DNA from: JBBDSH01 sp040905045
Lineage (GTDB): Bacteria; Pseudomonadota; Gammaproteobacteria; Eutrophobiales; Eutrophobiaceae
Direction: 5' to 3'
DNA: 59,045 bases
Assembly (NCBI GenBank): GCA_040905045.1
Contig: JBBDSH010000013.1
Coordinates: 1-59,045 of the forward strand
Of the stretch, positions 32,888 to 41,260 are shown piece after piece. The position numbers and the translations under genes were made by a program. The notes below the pieces were generated by a model. It searched no databases, was not told the origin of the DNA, and worked only from the letters and a program-made list of their open reading frames with translations. Within the stretch, counting starts at the first letter, position 1. Each line of letters opens with the position of its first letter.

Positions 32888-35800
32888 TTATGCCCTGGAA
32901 AATTGTTCCCCGGACTGCGCCGCTGCCTGCATGGCCGCGGCCTGGTGATCCCGGGCCAGAAGCACGTACACGGCGGGCACAACAAACAGGGTAAACAGTG
33001 TGCCGATACCCAGTCCCGTCGAGATAACCAGGCCCATATGGAAGCGGCTGACGGCGCCGGGGCCGCCGGCGGTCAGAAGCGGCACCATGGCCATGATCAT
33101 GGCGGTCGTGGTCATCAGTATGGGGCGCAGTCGAATCGCTGCGGCTTTCTCCACGGCTTCCCGGCGGCTGAGCTTTTCATTGATCTGCAGCTGATTGGCG
33201 AATTCCACAATGAGAATGCCGTTCTTGGCGATAAGGCCGATAAGGGTGATCAGGCCCACCTGGGTGTAAATATTCACGGTGGCAAAACCCAGGGTAATAA
33301 ATGCCATGGCGCCGGCGATGGTCAGCGGTACCGACATCAGGATGATCAGCGGATCCCGCCAGCTCTCAAACTGGGCCGCCAGCACCAGATAGATCACCAG
33401 CAGGGACAGGAAGAACGTCACCACCAGGGCGCTGCCCTGCTGTGTATACTGGCGTGAGGCACCGAGGTAATCCCAGGTAAAGCCGCGCGGAAAGATTTCC
33501 CTTGCCTGATTCTCCAGAAAGCCCAGCGCATCGCCCAGGGTCACGCCCGGCGTCATGATCCCCTGCAGGGTCAACGAATTGAGCTGCTGGAACTGGGTAC
33601 GGCTGCTGGGTTCCACCGTTTCCTCAAAGGAGATCAATGTCGACAGGGGGATCAGTTCACCGGAACGCGCGCGAATGTAGTAATCATCCAACAGACGATG
33701 ATCCATACGGAATTTCCGGGCCACCTGGGGGACAACCTTGTAGCTGCGGCCTTCCAGGCTGAAGCGATTGACATAGTTGCCGCCCAGGGCCGCCGACAGA
33801 TTGCGGCCAATCTGTTCCATGCTGATACCAAGATCGGCGGCCAGGTCGCGATCAATCTGGATTCTGACCTGCGGCCGGCTGAATTCAATGGATTTTTGCA
33901 GGAACATGAAATTACCGCTGTCCATGGCCGTTCCCAGCAGTTCATCGGCAACCCGGTCGAGTCGTTCGTAATCGGCGTCCGTGGTAATCACGAACTGCAC
34001 CGGCAGTCCCCGGCTTGATCCCGGCAGACTGGGCCGCGGAAACGTGGCGATCTGTAATCCGGCCACGTCATTCAATTTCTGCTGTAATTCTTCCTGCACC
34101 TCCGATTGCGAACGCTCCCGTTCCGACGGCGGCGGCATCTTGAAGCCGCCGAAGGTTGAGGCCGGGTTGCCGCCCTGGCCGATGAGGATAAAACTTTGCA
34201 GGAATTCGGGAATGGATTTAAAAATATCGGAGACCTGCTGCATATACGATTCGGTGTAATCGATGGTGGCCGTCTGCGGCGCCGTGGCCTGAAACAGCAA
34301 CACGCTCTGATCCTCCACCGGTGCCAGTTCATTCTGGCTGGTGATGAACATGAAATAAATGCTCACCAGGATGAGCAGACCGAAAACAATGGTAACGGGC
34401 ACATAGTTGAGTGAATTGTGCAGCAGCCTCTGATAGCGATCCGCCAGACCGACGAAGAAATGTTCGACCGCCCGCTCGAAAGGCCCCGGCTCGGAATCGT
34501 CTTTCAATACTTTGGACGAGAGCATGGGTGACAAGGTCAGCGCCACCACGCCGGATATCAACACCGCACCGGCCAGGGCAAAAGCAAACTCGGTGAACAA
34601 CGTTCCCACCAGCCCTTCCATGAAGCCGATAGGCGCGTAGACGGCGATCAACGTGGTGGTCATGGCAATAATCGGCAGTCCCAGTTCACGTGCTCCCTTG
34701 ATGGCCGCCTGGAACCGGCTCTCCCCCAGCTCGATGTGCCGGTGCACGTTTTCCACCACGATAATGGCATCGTCCACGACCAGTCCTATGGCCAGTACCA
34801 GGGCCAGCAGTGTCAGGAGATTGACGGAGAATCCCATGAGCAGCATCAGGAAGGCGCCGCCTATGAGTGACAGCGGCACCGCCACCGCCGGTATCAGGGC
34901 GGCGCGCATGGAGCCCAGAGACAGGAAAATCACCAGCAAGACGATCACCACCGCCTCGCCCAGTGTGACAAATACCTCGCGAATGGAATCCTTGATAAAG
35001 ACACTGGCATCGTAAGGCATATCCAGCTTGAGGCCGGCCGGCAACTGGGATTCGATCTCCGGCAATACATTATGAACACGACCGGCAACCGTCAGCGGAT
35101 TGGAACCCGGTGACTGCTCAATGGCGATAAAAATCGCGGGATTGCCGTTGTACCAGGTCTCCGTATCGTAACTTTCCGAGCCAAGTTCGGTTTCGGCCAC
35201 ATCACGGATACGCACCAGCGTGCCGTTGTCAGCCCGCACCACCAGGTTCTGGAAATCCTTTTCCCGGCTTACATCCGTGGCGGCGGTGAGATCAATGGCG
35301 ACATAATTGTCCTTGGTCTGCCCCACCCCGGCGAGATAATTGTTCCGCCGCAGCACGTTCTGCACGTCTTCGGCGGTAACGCCCAGCGCCGCCATGCGTT
35401 GCGGATCCAGCCAGATGCGCATGGCGAAGACCTTGTCGACGGCCAGTTGCGCCTTGGACACGCCCGGCAGGGCCTGCAGCTTGGGCTGGACCACACGCAG
35501 GAGATAATCAGTGATCTGTTCCATGGACATATCGCCGCCGTAAAAGGCGATATACATGAGTGCCGTGCTCTGACCGGTGGTGGAATCGATGACCGGGTCC
35601 TCCACTTCAGCCGGCAGTGTATTACGCTGGCTGGCCACCTTGGCCTGGATCTCGGCCACGGCGGCGTTGGAATCGTAATTCAGTTCCATGTGCGCCTCGA
35701 TCACGGAACTGCCCTGGGTGCTGGTCGAGGTAAGATAATCGATGCCTTCCGCTTCCGAGATGGCCTGCTGCAGCGGCGTGGTGACAAATCCCTTGACCAG

Positions 35801-35971
35801 TTCGCTGCTCGCGCCGGGATAGAACGTGCTCACGGTCACCACCGTATTGCGCATCTCGGGATACTCGCGCACCTCCAAAGAATCGATAGCACGCAGGCCC
35901 AGAACCAGTATCAGCAGACTGATGACACTGGCCAGAACCGGACGATGAATAAAGAGGTCGGTGAACTTCAC
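32888..35971 (-). CDS. RND efflux pump, inner-membrane transporter
   Basis: HAE1-type resistance-nodulation-division transporter of 1027 residues. Twelve transmembrane segments are arranged as 1+5+1+5, with two large periplasmic loops. The proton-relay aspartates are in AIGLVVDDAIIVVENVHRH of TM4. The N-terminal HRPVLASVISLLILVLG and repeat-like VNIYTQVGLITLIGLIAKNG are standard. The substrate is unknown. The adaptor gene precedes it with a four-base overlap; no outer-membrane factor gene is adjacent. Only 25 bases separate it from fccA, so the pump and the sulfide dehydrogenase may share a transcript. Confidence 0.96.
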   Translation of the reverse strand: MKFTDLFIHRPVLASVISLLILVLGLRAIDSLEVREYPEMRNTVVTVSTFYPGASSELVKGFVTTPLQQAISEAEGIDYLTSTSTQGSSVIEAHMELNYDSNAAVAEIQAKVASQRNTLPAEVEDPVIDSTTGQSTALMYIAFYGGDMSMEQITDYLLRVVQPKLQALPGVSKAQLAVDKVFAMRIWLDPQRMAALGVTAEDVQNVLRRNNYLAGVGQTKDNYVAIDLTAATDVSREKDFQNLVVRADNGTLVRIRDVAETELGSESYDTETWYNGNPAIFIAIEQSPGSNPLTVAGRVHNVLPEIESQLPAGLKLDMPYDASVFIKDSIREVFVTLGEAVVIVLLVIFLSLGSMRAALIPAVAVPLSLIGGAFLMLLMGFSVNLLTLLALVLAIGLVVDDAIIVVENVHRHIELGESRFQAAIKGARELGLPIIAMTTTLIAVYAPIGFMEGLVGTLFTEFAFALAGAVLISGVVALTLSPMLSSKVLKDDSEPGPFERAVEHFFVGLADRYQRLLHNSLNYVPVTIVFGLLILVSIYFMFITSQNELAPVEDQSVLLFQATAPQTATIDYTESYMQQVSDIFKSIPEFLQSFILIGQGGNPASTFGGFKMPPPSERERSQSEVQEELQQKLNDVAGLQIATFPRPSLPGSSRGLPVQFVITTDADYERLDRVADELLGTAMDSGNFMFLQKSIEFSRPQVRIQIDRDLAADLGISMEQIGRNLSAALGGNYVNRFSLEGRSYKVVPQVARKFRMDHRLLDDYYIRARSGELIPLSTLISFEETVEPSSRTQFQQLNSLTLQGIMTPGVTLGDALGFLENQAREIFPRGFTWDYLGASRQYTQQGSALVVTFFLSLLVIYLVLAAQFESWRDPLIILMSVPLTIAGAMAFITLGFATVNIYTQVGLITLIGLIAKNGILIVEFANQLQINEKLSRREAVEKAAAIRLRPILMTTTAMIMAMVPLLTAGGPGAVSRFHMGLVISTGLGIGTLFTLFVVPAVYVLLARDHQAAAMQAAAQSGEQFSRA

Positions 35972-37065
35972 TCTTCAATCACCTGCATGCGTTCGAGTTC
36001 GATCGAGTTGTCGATACGCACCGATTGACCGTTGCGCAGCTTGTTCTGCCCCGCCGAAACGACCCGGTCGCCCTTCTCCAGGCCGCTGACGATCTCGACG
36101 CGGCCGTCGCGCACATCACCGGTGATAACCTGGCGGCGCTCCACCACGAGGCCGTCGTTTTCCTCCCTGATCAGAAATACGGAATCACCGTAGGTGGCAT
36201 AGGTAATGGCGGTACGCGGCAGTGTCAGCACATCCTCGCGCAGGGGCAGCATGGTATTGACCTGGGCGAACATGCCCGGGCGCAGAAGCTGTTGCGGATT
36301 CTGCAGCGTTCCGCGGATACGGACGTTGCGTGTCTGCGGGTCAATACCCGGATTGATGGCGCTGACCTCCCCACGGAAAACCCGATCCGGCCAGGCCTTG
36401 ACGGTTACCGTCAGTTCCTGACCGACGGACACCCGATTGAGATCCTTTTCCGGCAGTGAGTAATCCACGTAAATGGGAACCAGCGATTCCAGAGGCACTA
36501 TGGGCGAACCCGGCGACAGATACTCACCGATGTCCACCTGGCGGATGCCGAGCCGTCCGGAAAAAGGCGCCCGGATGCGTTTTTTCTGCAGGAGTTTCCG
36601 TTGTGAGCTGACCCGGGCCTCGGCGTTGTCCAGATTGGCCCGGGCCTCGTCGAAATCCGCCTGGGAGACGGCGTTCTTCTCCAGCAGATCGCGCAACCGG
36701 TTGAAGCGTATTTCCGCCAGACGCCGGCCGGCCAGGGCCCCTTCCAGATCCGCCTGATCGACGCTGTCGTCCAGTTCCAGCAGCACATCGCCTTCTTTCA
36801 CCGCTTCGCCCGACTCGAAGTGAATGGCGCGCACCTGCCCCGCCACCTCATTGGTCACGGAAATGCCCTGGATGGCGACCAGGCTGCCGACGGCGTTCAA
36901 GTGCGGGCGCCAGTCCTGCGTACGCACCTCGGCCGCGGCAATGGTTGCCGGTGGCTGCGGCCCTCTCTGCTCTTCCATCTCCTCGAACTGCTGCTTTTTC
37001 AATACAAAGATGCCCCCGAACACAAGCCCGAGAACAGCCAGCATGAGAATAAAACGTACTATCAT
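35968..37065 (-). CDS. RND efflux pump, periplasmic adaptor
   Basis: Membrane fusion protein of 365 residues with an N-terminal anchor (about 3-23). It has a lipoyl/barrel-sandwich half-motif EVAGQVRAIHFESGEAVKEG, a helical hairpin (QADLEGALAGRRLAEIRFNR to about 150) and the second half RAPFSGRLGIRQVDIGEYLS. The beta-barrel domain and membrane-proximal domain end at ELERMQVIEE. It links the pump to an outer-membrane channel encoded elsewhere. It is the first gene of the five-gene minus-strand operon ending at the DUF4010 protein. Confidence 0.95.
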   Translation of the reverse strand: MIVRFILMLAVLGLVFGGIFVLKKQQFEEMEEQRGPQPPATIAAAEVRTQDWRPHLNAVGSLVAIQGISVTNEVAGQVRAIHFESGEAVKEGDVLLELDDSVDQADLEGALAGRRLAEIRFNRLRDLLEKNAVSQADFDEARANLDNAEARVSSQRKLLQKKRIRAPFSGRLGIRQVDIGEYLSPGSPIVPLESLVPIYVDYSLPEKDLNRVSVGQELTVTVKAWPDRVFRGEVSAINPGIDPQTRNVRIRGTLQNPQQLLRPGMFAQVNTMLPLREDVLTLPRTAITYATYGDSVFLIREENDGLVVERRQVITGDVRDGRVEIVSGLEKGDRVVSAGQNKLRNGQSVRIDNSIELERMQVIEE

Positions 37066-37539
37066 CTGTGGAATCCATTTGTGGTGTGACGGAGCCCCAC
37101 CGGACTGAAACCTTCCTTCAGCGCGAGATTCAGCCGCAATCCGCGCCCATTTGGCCTGTTGCGGAAACTAGGAGCATATTCATGCCGTACATCGGCCGGC
37201 TATTTTGTCATGTTTTGCCGTGATATCAATCTCTTGAATACGACAAGTCCCTGCCGGTCAATATCCCGGCCACAGCGGAAAAACAGCTTGAACGTGGAGT
37301 TGTCCATATCAGGGCAACCGTTGCTGTACGGGTACTGTATCAGTGCTCATTATACCCCATGAATGGGGCGTCGACACTGACGGGTTTCGGACTGACACGT
37401 CACTCACGGAGAACTCAAAATGCGCCTGACTTCTCCCGGCGGGAGAATCAACCCGGTTTCCGCTGGAGATGTGAACCGGTTTGCAATCCGTTTCCCGCTA
37501 CCCGCCTATACTTTCCGTAATTAAAACGGGAAATCAGTC
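37066..37539. other. 474-base gene-free region with divergent promoters
   Basis: No convincing coding region: a 67-codon plus-strand frame at 37159-37362 has no ribosome site or recognisable product. The region must hold the promoter of the RND-fcc operon (minus) and of the 37540 gene (plus). I see no clear operator, riboswitch or large hairpin. Confidence 0.6.
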
Positions 37540-37779
37540 ATGTCGATCACAGAAGAGAAATCCGTTCAAACCCATACCCTGAGAACACTCTGGTCGGAAA
37601 CCCTGTTTGAAATGCTGTACGAGGCGGTGGAGCACAACTGGTCGGTCAATGCGACCCGGGAAATCCTGAAAGAACTCGTACACAAGGGCTACAAACTGAA
37701 CCGGGTGGTTGAGAAAGTCGAAAAACGTTTTGGTGATCCAGGGAAAAAACGGTTACTGAGCATAATACAAGATAAATAA
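37540..37779 (+). CDS. Small conserved-looking protein of unknown function
   Basis: 79 residues, cytoplasmic, highly charged and predicted mostly helical. It has TLRTLWSETLFEMLYEAVEH near residue 14 and ILKELVHKGYKLNRVVEKVE in the middle, ending with a basic stretch (GKKRLLSIIQDK). There are no cysteines, signal or membrane segments. I do not recognise the family. It stands alone on the plus strand between the RND operon promoter and yaiI, which converges on it. Confidence 0.7.
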   Translation: MSITEEKSVQTHTLRTLWSETLFEMLYEAVEHNWSVNATREILKELVHKGYKLNRVVEKVEKRFGDPGKKRLLSIIQDK

Positions 37780-37846
37780 TGTGCCTGGTATCATACGAAC
37801 TGATCGTTACCAGGGAGTTGATAACACTCAAATTAGTAACACAGAT

Positions 37847-38302
37847 TTATTTCAGGCTCCCGTGCCGGGTCAATAACCTGTCCAGTTGGTCGGCGAATGA
37901 TTTGCGATCGCCCTGATTCAGGGCGGATGGGCCCTCCGTGTGAATGCCGCTGGAACGCAGCGTATCCATGAAATCCCTCATGGTCAGTCGCTGGCGGATA
38001 TTGTCCGTGGTGTAGCGTTCCCCGCGCGGGCTGAGGACTTCGCCGCCCTTTTCGATCACTTCCGCCGCCAGCGGGATATCGCTCGTAATCACCAGATCGT
38101 CGGCGGCAACCCGCCTGACGATTTCATTGTCGGCCACGTCGAATCCGGAAGACACGCGCAGGAATGTGATGTCGCACGATGCCGGAACGCGCACGGGTTG
38201 ATTGGCCACCAGTGTTAAAGATACGCCGGTGCGTTCGACCGCGCGGAACAGGATCTCACGGATGGCCACGGGACAGGCGTCCGCATCCACCCAGATTTTC
38301 AT
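37847..38302 (-). CDS. yaiI: YaiI/YqxD family (DUF188) protein
   Basis: 151-residue member of the UPF0178 family. It has the hallmark start MKIWVDADACPVAIREIL, followed by VSSGFDVADNEIVRRV, DLVITSDIPLAAEVIEKG and SPRGERYTTDNIRQRL. The acidic residues in an arrangement recalling PIN-like nucleases suggest an RNA-related role, but the family is not characterised. The start is the ATG at 38302; the longer frame upstream overlaps the next gene and lacks similarity. Confidence 0.93.
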   Translation of the reverse strand: MKIWVDADACPVAIREILFRAVERTGVSLTLVANQPVRVPASCDITFLRVSSGFDVADNEIVRRVAADDLVITSDIPLAAEVIEKGGEVLSPRGERYTTDNIRQRLTMRDFMDTLRSSGIHTEGPSALNQGDRKSFADQLDRLLTRHGSLK

Positions 38303-38318
38303 GCCCCGCCGTACCGCG

Positions 38319-38996
38319 TCATTCCCTGAGCCGGATATACAGTTTGCCTTCTTCCACCCGGATGGATTCGATCCCGTCACCGAGCGTCTGCCAGAACCGG
38401 CTCTCCCCGCCGGATTCCCGGAAGAGATCGACGTTTTTCATGTTGCCCAACCAGGCATTGGGCAGCGGCACACCCCAGACACTGATGCCCTTGAGCACGG
38501 CGCTGGGTCTGCCATCGACCAGGCGCAGTTCCATGCCGCCGGTTACCCTGATGGTCTTGCCGCCCAGGACGGGAAAGTCCGGCGGCATGTCCACCAGCAG
38601 AACGGCGCTGGCCAGGTTTTCAGAAAGATCGATGGCCAGCCGGTGAGCCAGATCGGTATTCCTGGCCAGCAGTGCGTTCAGTTCTTTTTCGCTGAATTCC
38701 ACTTCCCGGCTTGCGTCGGTCTCCGTGTAGGCTTCCGGCTGCGGTGCTTCCCGCTTGCCGGCCTGAGCAGCACCGCCGAGACGTTCCAGTTTTTGATCCA
38801 GTTGCCGCCGGTTTTGTTCACTCAGGACCACCGGTTTAAAGCCGGAGGGAAACAGATAATTCGAAGCCGCCCAGTAGCCCGCGCCGAGAGTCACGGCCGC
38901 GGTGATCACAATGATGCCGAAGGTGCGCCAGCCGTTGCGCTGCGGTGCCGGCGGCGTGGAATCCGGGGCGGATTCCGGGACTGGTTCGTTATCCAT
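38319..38996 (-). CDS. Membrane-anchored protein of unknown function
   Basis: 225 residues: a Pro/Ser-rich N-terminal tail, one transmembrane segment (about 24-45, TFGIIVITAAVTLGAGYWAA) and a periplasmic domain. That domain contains VEFSEKELNALLARNTDLAH and IRVTGGMELRLVDGRPSAVL. The pattern of a helical segment then a beta-rich domain suggests a lipid- or envelope-related scaffold, but I do not recognise a named family. The ATG at 38996 is chosen over 39044. It lies 16 bases upstream of yaiI and is probably cotranscribed with it. Confidence 0.75.
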   Translation of the reverse strand: MDNEPVPESAPDSTPPAPQRNGWRTFGIIVITAAVTLGAGYWAASNYLFPSGFKPVVLSEQNRRQLDQKLERLGGAAQAGKREAPQPEAYTETDASREVEFSEKELNALLARNTDLAHRLAIDLSENLASAVLLVDMPPDFPVLGGKTIRVTGGMELRLVDGRPSAVLKGISVWGVPLPNAWLGNMKNVDLFRESGGESRFWQTLGDGIESIRVEEGKLYIRLRE

Positions 38997-39037
38997 ATAA
39001 GAACTCTCGTTAAATAAAGAAATCCGGCCCGGAATCG

Positions 39038-39056
39038 CGTGCAATATGCGGGCTAA
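39038..39056. repeat. Solo end of the MITE-like element
   Basis: CGTGCAATATGCGGGCTAA is the inverse of the left end of the element at 17864-17883 (TTAGCCCGCATATTGCACG). No partner end is visible within about 150 bases. On the minus strand its TAG provides the methyltransferase stop codon. Confidence 0.6.
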
Positions 39057-39685
39057 TCCCGTCTCAGGATAATGACCTGTCTATCATCCATCCACACTCG
39101 TGAAAACCCGAACCGGCGGCAAAGGAACTCAAAGGTTTTCTCATGGTAGAACGAAACGTGTGTGGGATCACGCGTATAATACCAGCCCGCGAAAGCGGCC
39201 GTGCTGGTCCAGCGCTCGGTCATGATACCGAGCAGCCCGCCGGGCCCGAGAAGCGAGGCGATATATTCCATCTCCCTTGCCGGCCGCTGGAAGTGCTCGA
39301 AACATTCGGTTGCGGTGATGAAATCGTAGGGCGGCTGCGGTTTGCGATCCACAAACAGGGGATCGTAATCCCCGCATTCGATGCCCTGCCGTTTCATCAT
39401 CAGCGAAAGCGTCGGCCCGGGACCGCAGCCGTAATCCAACCCGCGCATGCCGCCGTTCAGACAGGGCAGCATCGGTTCCACCAGCCTGTTCAGAAAGGAG
39501 ACGTAACCGCTGTTCTCGATACTGTTCTCATGCGTCTCGTAGTGGGCCTTTTCCTGTTCAATCGGCAGATAATGTTCCTCATCGGCAAAGATCAGAGAAC
39601 AGTGCCCGCACAGATAATAACGACGCTCGTCGGCGCCGCGAATAGCCGTCAGCGGACCGTCGATGAAACACATAGGGCATTGCAT
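39053..39685 (-). CDS. Class I SAM-dependent methyltransferase with N-terminal zinc ribbon
   Basis: 210 residues. An N-terminal CPMC (C3, C6) and CGHC (C26, C29) make a zinc ribbon. The SAM-binding motif I GLDYGCGPG is at 82-90, and an acidic residue after YDFITATECFEHFQ marks motif II. The substrate is unknown; similar proteins methylate small molecules or cell-surface sugars. It ends in LRRD at a stop contributed by a MITE-like repeat end, so the C-terminus may have been shortened or altered slightly. It lies between the unknown membrane protein and metY on the same strand. Confidence 0.85.
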   Translation of the reverse strand: MQCPMCFIDGPLTAIRGADERRYYLCGHCSLIFADEEHYLPIEQEKAHYETHENSIENSGYVSFLNRLVEPMLPCLNGGMRGLDYGCGPGPTLSLMMKRQGIECGDYDPLFVDRKPQPPYDFITATECFEHFQRPAREMEYIASLLGPGGLLGIMTERWTSTAAFAGWYYTRDPTHVSFYHEKTFEFLCRRFGFSRVWMDDRQVIILRRD

Positions 39686-39763
39686 AGTCCCGACCCACGC
39701 CGCCTCTTATAAACGGCGGATCAAGATCGGTAATTCACGCGGGCAGCGAACAACGATGAGTCG

Positions 39764-41035
39764 TTAAACACTGTCCAGCGCCTGACTGACATCGGCAATG
39801 ATATCGTCGATGTGTTCAATGCCCACGGAGATTCTGACCAGATCCGCGGACACGCCGGCTGTGAGTAATTCCTCGTCGTTAAGCTGACGATGTGTGGTCG
39901 ACGCGGGATGGCAGGCCAGGGACTTGGCATCGCCGATGTTTACCAGGCGCAGGATCATCTGCAGTGCGTCGATGAATTTCTCCCCCGCCTCGAATCCGCC
40001 CGTGATGCCGAAGCTGAGTATACCGGCCGCCTTGCCGGCGGTAATCTTCCTGCAAATGTCATGGTAGGGACTGTCCGGCAGGGCCGCGTAATTCACCCAC
40101 TCGATCTTCTTGTGTTTCTGCAGATAATCGGCCAGTTTCCCCGCATTCTCGCAATGCCGTTCCATGCGCAACCCCAGGGTTTCCAGTCCCTGCAGGATCT
40201 GGAAGGCGTTGAACGGTGACAGCGCCGCACCGGTATTGCGCAGCTGCACCACCCGGCAGCGGCCGATGTAGGCCGCTTCCCCGAGCGCCTCGGTATAGAT
40301 CACACCGTGGTAGGACGGATCCGGCTCGTTCATCATCCTGTAGCGTTCCTTGTGCTTGACCCAGTCGAACTTGCCGGAATCGACAATGGCCCCGCCCACG
40401 GTGGTGCCGTGGCCGCCGATATACTTGGTCAGGGAATGCACGACAATATGGGCGCCGAATTCAAACGGCCGGCACAGGTACGGCGTGGCGACAGTGTTAT
40501 CGACAATCAGTGGTATGCCATGCTTCTCTGCGATCTTCGCCAGTTGTTCGATGTCCACCACATTACCCGCCGGGTTGCCGATGGACTCACAGAAAAGAGC
40601 GCGGGTGTTCTTGTCGATGGCTTTTTCGAAACCGGCAAAATCGTCGGCCGAGACCATGCGCACCTCAATACCCTGCTTTGGCAGAGAGTGGGCAAACAGG
40701 TTGTAGGTGCCGCCGTACAGCTGGCTGGTGCTGACGATATTGGTGCCCACCTCTGAGATGCATTGTATGGCGTAGGTGATGGCCGCCATCCCGGAAGCCA
40801 CCCCCAGGGAAGCGATACCGCCTTCCATTGCCGCCAGACGCTGCTCCAGCACATCCGTGGTCGGATTCATGATGCGCGTATAGATATTGCCCGGCACCAC
40901 CAGATTGAATAAATCGGCGCCGTGTTGTGTGTTATCAAAGGTGTACGAGGTGGTCTGGTAGATCGGGACCGCCGCGGCATGGGTGGTGGGTTCCGATTCA
41001 TAGCCGTGATGCAATGCCAGTGTTTCCAGTTTCAT
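39764..41035 (-). CDS. metY: O-acetylhomoserine sulfhydrylase
   Basis: PLP enzyme of the Cys/Met metabolism family, 423 residues. It condenses O-acetylhomoserine with sulfide to give homocysteine, the direct-sulfhydrylation route to methionine. Motifs are YTRIMNPTTDVLEQRLAAME, the PLP lysine K204 in HSLTKYIGGHG and a C-terminal DAKSLACHPASTTHRQL. The length and the extended insert separate it from MetB/MetC. An assembly gap lies about 40 bases upstream, so any leader riboswitch is hidden. Confidence 0.94.
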   Translation of the reverse strand: MKLETLALHHGYESEPTTHAAAVPIYQTTSYTFDNTQHGADLFNLVVPGNIYTRIMNPTTDVLEQRLAAMEGGIASLGVASGMAAITYAIQCISEVGTNIVSTSQLYGGTYNLFAHSLPKQGIEVRMVSADDFAGFEKAIDKNTRALFCESIGNPAGNVVDIEQLAKIAEKHGIPLIVDNTVATPYLCRPFEFGAHIVVHSLTKYIGGHGTTVGGAIVDSGKFDWVKHKERYRMMNEPDPSYHGVIYTEALGEAAYIGRCRVVQLRNTGAALSPFNAFQILQGLETLGLRMERHCENAGKLADYLQKHKKIEWVNYAALPDSPYHDICRKITAGKAAGILSFGITGGFEAGEKFIDALQMILRLVNIGDAKSLACHPASTTHRQLNDEELLTAGVSADLVRISVGIEHIDDIIADVSQALDSV

Positions 41036-41076
41036 GTTGCCCTCACTTATTGATTGTTATTCGAACCGGTTGCAAT

Positions 41077-41176
41077 NNNNNNNNNNNNNNNNNNNNNNNN
41101 NNNNNNNNNNNNNNNNNNNNNNNNNNNNNNNNNNNNNNNNNNNNNNNNNNNNNNNNNNNNNNNNNNNNNNNNNNNN
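41077..41176. other. Assembly gap (100 N)
   Basis: Exactly 100 N, the standard placeholder for a gap of unknown size. The metY promoter and leader region is lost here, and the distance from metY to the SLC13 gene is not real. Confidence 0.99.
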
Positions 41177-41260
41177 TAAACAAAGAACAAATTCATATTT
41201 GCGTATGACGCCACCTTGGCTAGGATGGCGGTCTTTGCCACTTTCTCACAGGCGCATTGC

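Noticed and set aside
37159..37362. Plus-strand 67-codon frame in the RND upstream region
   Set aside because: No Shine-Dalgarno, unusual Arg/Ser-rich product, no neighbour logic.
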